Both the position numbers and the translations under genes were made by a program. From positions 1 to 17,077 of the forward strand of contig JAGHBH010000161.1 of assembly GCA_021161085.1 (NCBI GenBank): a stretch of 17,077 bases of DNA, read 5' to 3'. Below are positions 1 through 8,935 of the stretch, piece after piece. The DNA is from Thermoplasmata archaeon (GTDB lineage: Archaea > Thermoplasmatota > Thermoplasmata > JAGHBH01). The notes below the pieces were generated by a model. The model searched no databases, was not told where the DNA came from, and worked only from the letters and a program-made list of their open reading frames with translations. Each line of letters starts with the position of its first letter. Position 1 is the first letter of the stretch.

Positions 1-3000
1 CCGCTGCTCCGTCCCCTTCCGGTGTTGATGAACGCTCTCTCATGTAATCCAGAATCCTCCTCTCCAGGGGAGAGAGATCCGCACGTCTGTGTGCTGCCAC
101 GAACAGGGGGAGATCCTCCCGCAGACAATAGGCAACCCTCCCCGCGTCAACCCTGGCCTCCACTATATCCCCCCTCTCCCTCATCCTCATCCACTCCTCC
201 ATGCCTCCCGGGCCGCACCTGTTGTATATATCCAGGGGGAAGCCGCAGAGTCCATACCTCTCCAGATACTCCAGGGGGCCGTCCAGGGCGGCGGTGTGCT
301 TGAGCCAGAAGGCACGGGACACCTCGCTGTGGGAAAAAACCTCCTCTCCGGCCTTCAGCGACGCCACGTCTCCCGAGAGCATATACTGTACGTCGTCGCC
401 TATGACGAACCTGCCGCTGGCCACCTCTCCGGCCCGCTCAAGATTGCGGAGATGTTCAACGAGAACCCCCCTCTCTATCCCCGTCCAGTACTCTATCTCG
501 TCAACGGTGAGAGGCCCCCGGGACCACAGCGTCCGCCGGATCACCCTGTCAAGGAACCCCCCGAACAGCGATTCGTCTTCAAGGGGAGGTCGGGGGGCAT
601 ATATGAATCTCATTTCATCCCTATCCACCCCCCCTCCAGGGCCTTCCTTGGCCGCCAGGCCCACACGGCACACCCTGTTTCCCCTCTCCAGATGACCCAG
701 AGCATCCCTGATCTCCCTGGCATCCCATCTTCCTCCCAGCGTCTCCTCCAATTCCTCAACGCTTTTCTCTCCCCTATCCAGCAGGGACATTATCTCCTCC
801 TCCAGGGGGGAGAGGGCGAAGGACCGGGCAAGGAGCCTGGTGTAGAAAGGCGCTTCCTCCCTGGGAGTCCACACGAGACCACGGTGCCATAGGGAGACCA
901 CCCTCCTTTCACGTATGAGGTCCAGGGCTGCGGACCCTGCGGCTTCTGGGTCGGTGGCGTAGGCGAAGATGTTGTCTCCCTTGTGCTGGAGAAGGTTCAG
1001 AGGGCCTCTGGAGTGGAGGGCGTCCAGTATGTCTTCCGCCCTCCCTATCCTGGGTTGGCGGGCGGAGAAATACTCTTCAACCTCCTCCGGCGTGAACATG
1101 AATCCGCCGGCCTCTTCCTCCGAGAGTATCTTCTCCAACACCCTCCGGTGCAGTTCCTTCAAGAGGGTGCTCCTGTCCTCCATGAGAACGATATCGCTTA
1201 TCCCCGCCAGCACGATGCCGTGGGCGAAGGGGCTGGGCACCTCGGAATAGGGGAGATACGAGACGGAGACACGGCCGCTGGCCACCCATTCCAGAACCTC
1301 TCTGGCGTGTGGGAGGTCCATCACGGAGTTGAGCACCTCGTTGTACGTCTCCTTCACCACCGGATGCTCTTCCACATCCATCAGCGTCCTCAGCGCCCTC
1401 TCGGCCTTCCCCTGCTGTCGGTTCAGCGATATCTCCCTGCCCCGGTAGTTGCGGAGAACCATGAACGACCGGGTCGCACAGTGGCGGAACCTCTGCTTGA
1501 ACAGTTCCGTCCCCTTGACCGCCTCCCTCAGAACACGCTCCAGGGTACCCGGTGAGAGGAGGCCAACCACCTCCCGGAGGTCCACCTTCTTCTGGAGGGA
1601 GAGCATGAACGCGTCGTCGTTCACGGTCACGCTCACACCGCATTTGTACCGGTTGGAGACCACGAAGGCATAGGCCCTGGCCAGGGCGTCATGCACCCTC
1701 CTGCCGTAGCATGTGTGAAAGACGATACCGTACTTCCCCTGCCTGTCCACATACCCCTCAATCAGCCACCGCTTGTCCGTGGGCACCTCGTGATGGAACT
1801 CCATCTGCTCCTTGAAGTAGTTGATGATGCTCCTCGCCGAACCCTCGTCCAGAAAATATCTCTCGGTGAGCTCCTGCCACACCTCCTCCTCCCTGCCCCG
1901 GGCCAGCATGCCCGCGATCCTCCTGCGGAACCGTCCTATGGCGATGCTGAGGTCGAAACTCCTGGGGAGCATCTCTCCGGTCCAGGAGGGGAGGGTGGGC
2001 TTTCTTCCGGGTGCGCTTCTCACGAACACCTTCATACCCCGGGTCTTGACATGCTCGTAGCTGGCCGCCCCCAGCACGAATATGTCCCCTGGCGTCAACC
2101 TCTCCACGAAGCTCTCGCTCAGACTGCCGAGAGGACGGCCTCTCTCGTCATAGACCCTGTAGTTGCTCTCCTCCGGGATGGTGCCCATGTTGAGATAGTA
2201 TATCGTCCTTGAGCCCCGTTTTATTCCGAAGGTCTCTTCCCCTCTGTCGTACCAGAGTTTGCTGTAGGAGTGGTCGGCCTCCCTGTCGCCAAGATAGGTC
2301 AGGACATCCAGAAAGTCCTCCTCCGGCAGGTGGTGGAAGGTATAACTCCTTCTCACGAGATCATAGACCTCCTTCACGTTCCACCGCCGTTCAAGGCTCA
2401 TGCCCACAAGCGTCTGGGCCAGTATGTCCAGGGTGTTCCTGGGAATGGAGACACGATCCACCTCCCCCCTGGCCGCACTCCCCGCCAGAACGGCACATTC
2501 CACCAGGTCGTCGTTCTCGAACACCAGCAGCCTTCCCCTGGGCACACCCCCCACCCTGTGACCGGAGCGGCCGATCCGCTGCAGGCCCTTGGCGATGCTC
2601 TTGGGGCTGCCTATCTGACACACCAGATCCACGTAGCCTATGTCTATGCCCAGCTCCAGGCTGGTGGAGGATACGACCGTCCTCAGCCGGCCTTCCTTCA
2701 ACGCCCCTTCGACGTCCAGCCGGGTCTCCTTGGAGAGGGAGCCGTGGTGGGCCGCCACACCCTCCAGACCCCTTTCCTGCAGCTTGTATGCAACGGCCTC
2801 CGCCCCTTTCCTGGTGTTGGTGAACACCAGAGTCGTTCTGTGCCGTTCTATCAACCCTTTCAGGATGTCATACATCCTCTCGTTCACCACCTCAAAGGGC
2901 AGGGCGTTCATGTCCTCCACGGGACACAGGACGCGGATGTCGAACCGCTTCTTCCTGGTGGCGTCCGCTATCCAGATGTCCCTGGGCTCCTCTTCCCCTG

Positions 3001-3709
3001 GCCCTTCATATCCGGCAAGGAACGCCGCTATCTCCTCTATGGGGGCCTGGGTCGCGCTCAGCCCTATCCTGCACAGCCTCCTCCCACCCCCTTTTCTCAC
3101 CCTGTCCTCCAGCCTTTCCATGTTCAGTGTTAACATGGCTCCCCGCTTCGAGGACGATATCTCGTGTATCTCGTCCACTATGACGTACTCCGTGGTGGAG
3201 AGATTACGCCCGAACTTCGGAGCGGCCAACACCAGGGCGAGGCTCTCCGGGGTGGTGATGAGGATATGCGGCGGCCGTCTGCTCATCCTAGCCCTCTCGC
3301 TGGTCGATGTGTCCCCCGTTCTGACGGCCACGTTTATCTCCGGCGGCTCCATCCCCATTTCGGCGGCCAGCCTCCTCATCTCCTCCAGCGGGCTGAGAAG
3401 GTTCCTCTCTATATCATTGGCCAGGGCCTTGAGTGGAGAGATGTACACGCAGTAGATCCTGTTCTCCAGCCTTCCCCTGGTCTGTTTCCGGTAGAGCTCG
3501 TTGAGTATGGCCAGAAAGGCCGTCAGGGTCTTTCCGCTCCCGGTGGGCGAGGAGACGAGGACGCTCTTCTTCCTGTGTATCAGGGGCACGGCGTACGCCT
3601 GGGGCTCCGTGACATCACTGAACCTGGAGGAGAACCACTTCCGTATCAGCGGCTCCATCACCGCCAGGACCTCTTCCTTGGAATGCAGCTTCCTCGCCCG
3701 ATGTATCAT
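1..3709 (-). CDS. lhr: Lhr-family ATP-dependent helicase, long form, 3' end beyond window
   Basis: This is a superfamily 2 helicase of the Lhr (large helicase-related) family, acting on DNA in repair or recombination; the exact cellular role in archaea is not settled. Reading leftward from the ATG at 3709, 1236 codons are present and the frame is open at base 1. Visible motifs are Walker A SPTGSGKT (residues 54-61), DEIHE (179-183), LSATQ (217-221), a TNTR motif, HHGSLS, STSLELGIDIG and QRIGRSGH (377-384). The Lhr-specific core follows: GTIPEE, GEMLPRSFDL, FRHCATRSFMVLRNYRG and ending near VLMEDR (about 841-846). Archaeal Lhr proteins usually stop around residue 850-900. This one continues for about 370 residues or more with winged-helix-like segments. 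The start fits the family N terminus (WFSSRFSDVTEPQ). An in-frame GTG at 3724 is an alternative start. The gene is divergent from the surface-protein gene at 3921. The family call is very secure; the extension has no assigned function. Confidence 0.95.
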   Translation of the reverse strand, partial: MIHRARKLHSKEEVLAVMEPLIRKWFSSRFSDVTEPQAYAVPLIHRKKSVLVSSPTGSGKTLTAFLAILNELYRKQTRGRLENRIYCVYISPLKALANDIERNLLSPLEEMRRLAAEMGMEPPEINVAVRTGDTSTSERARMSRRPPHILITTPESLALVLAAPKFGRNLSTTEYVIVDEIHEISSSKRGAMLTLNMERLEDRVRKGGGRRLCRIGLSATQAPIEEIAAFLAGYEGPGEEEPRDIWIADATRKKRFDIRVLCPVEDMNALPFEVVNERMYDILKGLIERHRTTLVFTNTRKGAEAVAYKLQERGLEGVAAHHGSLSKETRLDVEGALKEGRLRTVVSSTSLELGIDIGYVDLVCQIGSPKSIAKGLQRIGRSGHRVGGVPRGRLLVFENDDLVECAVLAGSAARGEVDRVSIPRNTLDILAQTLVGMSLERRWNVKEVYDLVRRSYTFHHLPEEDFLDVLTYLGDREADHSYSKLWYDRGEETFGIKRGSRTIYYLNMGTIPEESNYRVYDERGRPLGSLSESFVERLTPGDIFVLGAASYEHVKTRGMKVFVRSAPGRKPTLPSWTGEMLPRSFDLSIAIGRFRRRIAGMLARGREEEVWQELTERYFLDEGSARSIINYFKEQMEFHHEVPTDKRWLIEGYVDRQGKYGIVFHTCYGRRVHDALARAYAFVVSNRYKCGVSVTVNDDAFMLSLQKKVDLREVVGLLSPGTLERVLREAVKGTELFKQRFRHCATRSFMVLRNYRGREISLNRQQGKAERALRTLMDVEEHPVVKETYNEVLNSVMDLPHAREVLEWVASGRVSVSYLPYSEVPSPFAHGIVLAGISDIVLMEDRSTLLKELHRRVLEKILSEEEAGGFMFTPEEVEEYFSARQPRIGRAEDILDALHSRGPLNLLQHKGDNIFAYATDPEAAGSAALDLIRERRVVSLWHRGLVWTPREEAPFYTRLLARSFALSPLEEEIMSLLDRGEKSVEELEETLGGRWDAREIRDALGHLERGNRVCRVGLAAKEGPGGGVDRDEMRFIYAPRPPLEDESLFGGFLDRVIRRTLWSRGPLTVDEIEYWTGIERGVLVEHLRNLERAGEVASGRFVIGDDVQYMLSGDVASLKAGEEVFSHSEVSRAFWLKHTAALDGPLEYLERYGLCGFPLDIYNRCGPGGMEEWMRMRERGDIVEARVDAGRVAYCLREDLPLFVAAHRRADLSPLERRILDYMRERSSTPEGDGAA

Positions 3710-3757
3710 ATTATCATATCCCACTCTCCACTCTCTGCCGCCGTGTTCTATCCGACA

Positions 3758-3773
3758 TCCCGCTCCTGCGGGA
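3758..3773. other. Small perfect inverted repeat upstream of the helicase gene
   Basis: TCCCGC and GCGGGA flank a 4-base loop (TCCT), giving a 6-bp G+C-rich stem about 50 bases upstream of the helicase start. It would lie in the 5' leader if the helicase transcript starts further upstream. It could be an RNA hairpin or chance in a GC-rich region. It has no following T-run, so it does not look like a terminator. Confidence 0.3.
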
Positions 3774-3856
3774 GGGGTCGTTGAACAGCCTCCATCTCAC
3801 TGGGGGGTTTAATGGTTTTGGCGGAAAACGGGGGGGAATGCCTGTGCAAAAGTGTG

Positions 3857-3870
3857 CGAAATTATATAAT
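3857..3870 (+). promoter_or_regulatory. TATA/BRE promoter for the 1509-residue surface protein
   Basis: A CGAAAT stretch resembling an archaeal BRE sits directly before ATTATATAAT (3861-3870). Counting about 25 bases from the box centre puts the transcript start near 3890, giving a leader of roughly 30 bases that contains the ribosome binding site. ATTATATAAT is its own reverse complement, so the box could in principle also serve the divergent helicase gene with a leader of about 130 bases. A weaker minus-strand candidate is ATTAAA, near 3810. The rest of the 3710-3920 gap shows G runs but no gene. Confidence 0.6.
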
Positions 3871-3908
3871 CCTCTATATCGTATGTATATGAGACAATAC
3901 AACATACA

Positions 3909-3914
3909 GGAGGT
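3909..3914 (+). promoter_or_regulatory. Shine-Dalgarno site GGAGGT
   Basis: GGAGGT lies 6 bases before the ATG at 3921. It is a strong match to the archaeal 16S rRNA tail and fixes this start. Confidence 0.8.
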
Positions 3915-3920
3915 TCTCCG

Positions 3921-6900
3921 ATGAGGTATGAAAACCACGGTACTGCGGACGGCGTTCCGAATCACCATGCCCTATCCCTCCTCCTGGGCCTGTGGCTCGT
4001 CCTGGGCGGGGTGCTGGTATTCTCCCCCGGGATGGCACATGCCGCTCCCCTCTATGTCCAGGGGGACGTGACCACGGACACCACGTGGACCAACGAGACC
4101 GTCTATGTCAACGAGACCATCAGCATCGCCCAGGGGGCCTCCCTCACCATCTCCCCTGGTGTCAGGGTCCTGGTGAACGACTCCCGTGCCATCTTCGTCA
4201 ACGGAAGCCTCGTGGTGGGAAACGGCGTGGTGTTCTGCAACATGAATCCCGGTTCCTCCTGGGCGGGGGTCAGGTTCAACCAGAACACCACGGGTGACCT
4301 GGATGGCGTTCGGTTCGAGAACGCATCCACGGCCCTGGCGGTCAAATCCCCGTACGTGAGCCTTTCCAACGTAACGGCCTACAACTGCTCCCTGGCCCTC
4401 CGCATACTCTCTCCCCTCCAGCGAATGGAGAACGTCACCCTGGAGAACTGCACCACCGGCGCCGAGATATCCGGTGTGTCAGCCGGAGCCGGGGGAGGAT
4501 GGGGGATGTTCTGGGAGGATGGACGCGTTCTCAACTCCACATGGGGTGTCAACGTGACGAACTCCGAGGTCCTCCTACGCCGGCTGGTGATGTCGGGCAA
4601 CGACAGGGCCGCCCTGAGGGTGGAGGGCTCCACGGTCAAGGTGGAGAACACCACCGTAACCGGGGAGGGGAACGCCACGGTGGCCGTGGCCTCCACGGTG
4701 GAATTGTGGGACTCGTCGCTCGTCAGCTCGGGCATAGAGGTTAATCTCAAACTCTCCTCCGATTCCACCGTCCGGCTTTACAACACCACGGACAACATGT
4801 CGGCGCCGGGAATAACCGACGTTCTCTCCAGGCTGTACAGATACTGGCCTCTGATGGTCAGGGTTTATGACGCCCTCACGGGCTTCCCTGTGGAGAACGC
4901 CTCCGTTGACGTGGCCAACGCCACTTCCCAATCATACCACAACACCACAGACCCGGACGGAGAGGCCTGGTTCATGGTTCTGGACGAGGTCAGGGGACTG
5001 GCCGGAGTGGTATCCGACGCCAACCCCTACAACATCACAGCCTCCGCCCCCTGGTACCACTCCAACACCTCCACGGGCCTCGTGGTGGACTCCCCCACCA
5101 ACATCGTTTTGAATCTCACCCCCTGGGACGTGGACCTATATCCCTCCAACTGGGCCCTCTCCCTCTCCGGACCGGGCGACGTCCACAGGCTCGGGGACAT
5201 GCTGTGGCTGGACGTGGAAATAGCCAACAGGGGAGCGGATCCGGTCCACGATGTGCCGGTATATTACCTCGACACCGAGGGCTCCACGGGAGATAACGAC
5301 ACGACGAACTGGACGGTTGTAGAGGCCGACCTGCTGCCGGTGGTGGAGGGAAACTCCTCCGTACAATCCACGGCCATCCTCTCCTCCCTCCCGCCGGGAT
5401 GGCACAACATCACCGTGTGGATAGACCCCAACGCCACCACCGTGGACGGGAACACCACCAACAACACCCTCTGGCTCCAGAGGTTCAGGATGAACGCTCC
5501 CCCCGGGGTGAACATAACCTCCCCCGCCAACGGCTCCACGGTGGAGGGGACTGCGGTTTTCACCGGCACGGCCTGGGACAACAGCACGGACATGGACGAC
5601 AACGTCACATGGGTGAGGTACAGGCTGACCGGGAAGGATGGAGGCACGGAAGGGATACCCGGCAGCCTGGCGAACTGGACCTACGCCTCCGTGGACCGGG
5701 CGAATGCCACCAACTCCACGATAGACGGAGGGGGTGTGCGTCTCGTCAACTGGACGTTCTCCCTTGACACCACGACGCTGGACGACGGGGCCTATCTGGT
5801 TGTGGTGGAGGCGGGAGACGGCAACCATACGGCAGCCGCAAACCTTTCCCTGCTGGTGGACAACAACCGTCCCCCCCAGCTCTCCAATCTCACCGCCGGG
5901 ATGAAGGGCACGGGGGGTGTAGAGAGCGAGGCCTGGGTCAGGGTGGACTACACAGACCCGGAGGGGATGTTCCCGGTGAACATAACGGTGAACATAACCG
6001 ACGGCCCGGGGGGCTATACCGCCGTGTTCCCCATGTCAACCTGGCCCCCCCAGGCGAACGGAACGTACTCAGCCTCATTCTCCCTGCCGGAGAAGGGGGA
6101 CTACACCCTCCATTCCTCCGCATACGACGGCGAGACATGGGTGTCCACCTCCAGCATGGTGCTCACGGTGAACAACACCCCTCCGGAGATAATCATCGGG
6201 GGAGTGAGCCCCGGCAAGCTGCCTAGCGCCGGCGGTTTGGCGAACTTCACCGTGATGTATACGGATGCGGACGGCGACACACCGGCGTACGGTAATCTGA
6301 CCCTGGACGGAAACACCTATCCGCTCAGCATCAACTCCTCCGGAACCCCGGAGACGGGAATCATACTCTTTGCCGAGGTGAACGTCACCGGCCAGGGGGA
6401 GCATCACTACAACTTCACGGTGTCCGACGGGAACGACACGGCCACCAGCGCAACATACACTCTCGTCGTCAACACCCCTCCCGTGCTCCAGAACCTGACC
6501 ATAGAGCCGCCCACAAAGTATTCCGGGACGGAGATAACCTTCTCCGTGGTCTATCTGGACATCAACGGCGACCCCCCTCTGGAGATCAACATCTCCATAC
6601 GGGACACCGGCGGTTATCAGGTGTTCTACTCGGAGATGGACCAGGCCGACCTGAACGCTCCGGAGAACGGCACCACATACGTCAAGAGCTTCTCTCTCTA
6701 CAGAGGTCTCTATTCCTACGAGATAATGGCCCATGATGGGTGGGATTGGGCACAGACCCTGAACGGGAGTTTCAGCGTGGAGAACGACCCTCCGACAGCC
6801 TCGATAACCGGCGTGGCCCCCCTTGGAGAAGGCCTGTATCTCATCACCTGGGACGACAGCGACGCGGACGACAACGCCACCCTCTATGTGTATTACACCA

Positions 6901-8450
6901 GGGACGCCAACATGTCGTCGGAGAACCTCACCCTGATAACCATGGCGGACGAGGACGACCCGGCGGACGAGGCGACCTGGAACACCACGGGAATAGAGGG
7001 GGGCTTCTACTATCTGGTGATAGAGATAAGGGATCCCTTCACCTATTCCAGGGAGATGTATCCCTCCCAGGTCTACGTGAACCGCCCGCCGGAGATATCC
7101 TATATCTCTCCGAACGGCACCCTGGAGGCCAGGAACACCGCCCGGATAACCTGGATGGCATCCGACCCGGACGGCGACCAGCTGACCGTTGACATATACT
7201 ACGACGAGGACACCACCCCCGGGGGATGGAGCGCCGTCGCCTCCGGGATATCCAACACGGGCTTCATAGAATGGAACACCTCGGCGGTGCCCCAGGGATG
7301 GTACTATATGGCTTTGAAAGCCTACGACGGCCACAACGGGACCAGGCTGGTCTACAGCACGGGCCGTGTCCATGTGTCCAGGCCGGACGTGATGTTCTCC
7401 ACATCCATAGACCCCCAGAGCCCCGAGCCGGGAGAGAATTTCACCCTGAGGACCACTGTCACCTACTCCAACCAGACCACCTACCGGGGGCCGCTGACCG
7501 TGGAGTTCCAGGGAACCCTTGTGGAGGGCAACACCACGTATTCCGGCGAATACGAGACCTCGTTCACCGCCCCCGGCTCCGAGGGCGTCTACAACCTCAC
7601 CATACGGGTGGAGATCCAGGGAGACGTGTACACCGAGGTGGTGCAGGTGGCCGTCGCCCTTCCGCCCATGGCGAACCTCCTGTTCGCCGCCGCTCCGGTG
7701 GTGGACCCGGAAGAGCCGGTCCCTGGAGACGAGGTCACCATCACCGCCAGGGTGATGAACGACGGCGAGGTCACCGGAAGCCCCATCATCGCCCTGTACG
7801 TCGGCAACACCACCGGGTCTCCCGTGGCACAGGCCAGCAAGGCGATATCCCCGGGGATGGAGGAGATAGTGTCCCTGGCATGGACCCCCCTGTCCCCAGG
7901 CCAGTACACCCTGATACTGTCCATAGACCCCATGAACCTCGTAGAGGAGGAGAATGAGGACGACAACAACGCCACCATATCCCTGGAGGTCATATCCCTC
8001 CCTGACCTGGAGGTGAGGGACCAGGACGTGGTGCCATCCAACACCAACCCCAAGGAGGGTGAGAGCGTCAGCATAGCGGTGCGGGTGCACAACACGGGGG
8101 ACGAGGAGGCGTCGTCGGTGGTATCCCTCCACCTCGACACGCCCACGGGCAAACTCCTAGACGAGAAGACCGTGACCGTCTCCCCGGGAGGATACCTGGA
8201 CGTGGTGCTCACATGGGAGAACGTCACCCAGGGCTCGCACACCCTCTACGTGGTGGTCGACGGCAGCGGACAGGTCAGGGAATCGGATGAGGGAAACAAC
8301 CAGGCGTCGGTGGACCTAACCGTGGAGGCATACATACCCGGGCCCGCCGGAACCGGCAGCGGTTCCACGACGTTCCTGATATTCAGCGTCCTGGTGCTTC
8401 TGGCGGCGGCCGTGACCCTGGTGGTGATAAAACAGCGTCGGGGACTGTGA
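3921..8450 (+). CDS. Large exported surface protein with beta-helix-like, Ig-like and CARDB domains
   Basis: This 1509-residue protein is predicted to sit outside the membrane. It has a signal peptide (hydrophobic core about 18-37, likely cut after AHA at 39-41) and a C-terminal helix (about 1484-1503) followed by a short basic tail, KQRRGL, that would stay in the cytoplasm. From the N terminus: a repetitive beta-helix-like region (about 44-290), a carboxypeptidase-regulatory/CNA-B-like segment (about 310-400), a CARDB-type domain (402-522), then several Ig or fibronectin-like domains of about 100 residues. The latter are recognisable by repeated TDADGD- or DPDGD-type turns and NxPP linkers (527-1246). 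Two more CARDB domains follow (1250-1357, 1360-1470), each ending in an acidic E-DDNN or DEGNN signature. N-x-S/T sequons are very dense: at least sixteen fall in the first 300 residues, implying heavy N-glycosylation. No catalytic motif was seen. Role inferred: structural or adhesive cell-surface glycoprotein. Promoter and ribosome binding site are both clear. Confidence 0.9.
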   Translation: MRYENHGTADGVPNHHALSLLLGLWLVLGGVLVFSPGMAHAAPLYVQGDVTTDTTWTNETVYVNETISIAQGASLTISPGVRVLVNDSRAIFVNGSLVVGNGVVFCNMNPGSSWAGVRFNQNTTGDLDGVRFENASTALAVKSPYVSLSNVTAYNCSLALRILSPLQRMENVTLENCTTGAEISGVSAGAGGGWGMFWEDGRVLNSTWGVNVTNSEVLLRRLVMSGNDRAALRVEGSTVKVENTTVTGEGNATVAVASTVELWDSSLVSSGIEVNLKLSSDSTVRLYNTTDNMSAPGITDVLSRLYRYWPLMVRVYDALTGFPVENASVDVANATSQSYHNTTDPDGEAWFMVLDEVRGLAGVVSDANPYNITASAPWYHSNTSTGLVVDSPTNIVLNLTPWDVDLYPSNWALSLSGPGDVHRLGDMLWLDVEIANRGADPVHDVPVYYLDTEGSTGDNDTTNWTVVEADLLPVVEGNSSVQSTAILSSLPPGWHNITVWIDPNATTVDGNTTNNTLWLQRFRMNAPPGVNITSPANGSTVEGTAVFTGTAWDNSTDMDDNVTWVRYRLTGKDGGTEGIPGSLANWTYASVDRANATNSTIDGGGVRLVNWTFSLDTTTLDDGAYLVVVEAGDGNHTAAANLSLLVDNNRPPQLSNLTAGMKGTGGVESEAWVRVDYTDPEGMFPVNITVNITDGPGGYTAVFPMSTWPPQANGTYSASFSLPEKGDYTLHSSAYDGETWVSTSSMVLTVNNTPPEIIIGGVSPGKLPSAGGLANFTVMYTDADGDTPAYGNLTLDGNTYPLSINSSGTPETGIILFAEVNVTGQGEHHYNFTVSDGNDTATSATYTLVVNTPPVLQNLTIEPPTKYSGTEITFSVVYLDINGDPPLEINISIRDTGGYQVFYSEMDQADLNAPENGTTYVKSFSLYRGLYSYEIMAHDGWDWAQTLNGSFSVENDPPTASITGVAPLGEGLYLITWDDSDADDNATLYVYYTRDANMSSENLTLITMADEDDPADEATWNTTGIEGGFYYLVIEIRDPFTYSREMYPSQVYVNRPPEISYISPNGTLEARNTARITWMASDPDGDQLTVDIYYDEDTTPGGWSAVASGISNTGFIEWNTSAVPQGWYYMALKAYDGHNGTRLVYSTGRVHVSRPDVMFSTSIDPQSPEPGENFTLRTTVTYSNQTTYRGPLTVEFQGTLVEGNTTYSGEYETSFTAPGSEGVYNLTIRVEIQGDVYTEVVQVAVALPPMANLLFAAAPVVDPEEPVPGDEVTITARVMNDGEVTGSPIIALYVGNTTGSPVAQASKAISPGMEEIVSLAWTPLSPGQYTLILSIDPMNLVEEENEDDNNATISLEVISLPDLEVRDQDVVPSNTNPKEGESVSIAVRVHNTGDEEASSVVSLHLDTPTGKLLDEKTVTVSPGGYLDVVLTWENVTQGSHTLYVVVDGSGQVRESDEGNNQASVDLTVEAYIPGPAGTGSGSTTFLIFSVLVLLAAAVTLVVIKQRRGL

Positions 8451-8497
8451 CCGTAAGCCTGGGGGGGAGATGGGTGGGAGCGGGAGGATGGACCGCA

Positions 8498-8506
8498 GGG
8501 GAAAAA
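8498..8506 (-). terminator. Possible oligo-T terminator of the small membrane-protein gene
   Basis: Just after the TGA at 8509-8511, the minus strand carries a run of five T (complement of 8502-8506). Archaeal RNA polymerase stops at T-rich stretches, so this is a plausible but short terminator in the 58-base gap between two convergent genes. The plus-strand gene ending at 8450 has no comparable T-run in the gap. Confidence 0.25.
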
Positions 8507-8508
8507 CC

Positions 8509-8931
8509 TCAGTCCTCCGCCATGAACATGGAGTATATGAACAGGAACACGCTGAAGGCCGTGAGAAGGCTGACTATGAGCACCCGGAGTTCCACATCGC
8601 CGCCCTCGGTGGTGAAGACCACGAGGTTGACGAAAGCGAGGCCCATCAGGAACATGCCCGAGAGCAGGCGGGCGCTCCTCCTGACCTTGGTCTTGAACCC
8701 GTCGGGGTCGTCCCTGGAGAGGGCCATGTTGAACATGAAGCTCATGTCGTCCAGGAGGTAGAACAGGGCTATGAGGGATGCCATCACTATGGCCAGGATG
8801 CTCGGGACGTATGCGGCGCTGTACTCCTCGGGTGGCATGAAGAAGTAGAAGAACATGGCTATTCCCACGAAGCCAACTCCGGAGAGCATGGCCAACAGGC
8901 TCTTGTCCACTTCCGATATGTCCATATCCAT
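8509..8931 (-). CDS. Small membrane protein with four predicted helices, function unknown
   Basis: This is a 140-residue protein I do not recognise. Four hydrophobic segments lie at about 12-32, 41-60, 88-106 and 115-136. The loop between helices 2 and 3 is charged (DDPDGFKTKVRR, about 74-85), so basic residues lie on one face. The chain ends in a short acidic tail (MAED). The ATG at 8931 is preferred: it lies 4 bases after the stop of the upstream gene and has a GGGGGA stretch at suitable distance. An ATG or equivalent at 8958 would overlap that gene by 23 bases. It is probably cotranscribed with the winged-helix gene starting at 9439 and may be its partner or target. No catalytic residues or transporter signature were seen. 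Confidence 0.8.
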   Translation of the reverse strand: MDMDISEVDKSLLAMLSGVGFVGIAMFFYFFMPPEEYSAAYVPSILAIVMASLIALFYLLDDMSFMFNMALSRDDPDGFKTKVRRSARLLSGMFLMGLAFVNLVVFTTEGGDVELRVLIVSLLTAFSVFLFIYSMFMAED

Positions 8932-8935
8932 AGGG

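Noticed and set aside
2270..3133. A 287-codon plus-strand frame in the helicase gene
   Set aside because: It is antisense to conserved helicase motifs and proline/His-rich, consistent with a shadow frame.
3714..3968. An 84-codon minus-strand frame spanning the divergent region at 3710-3920
   Set aside because: It overlaps the promoter and start of the surface-protein gene, shows no ribosome binding site and looks like no known protein.
6075..8132. A 685-codon open frame on the minus strand opposite the surface-protein gene
   Set aside because: It is antisense to a well-supported gene, has no promoter or ribosome binding site, and its Gly/Val/His-rich product resembles no protein. It stays open because of the codon bias of the real gene.
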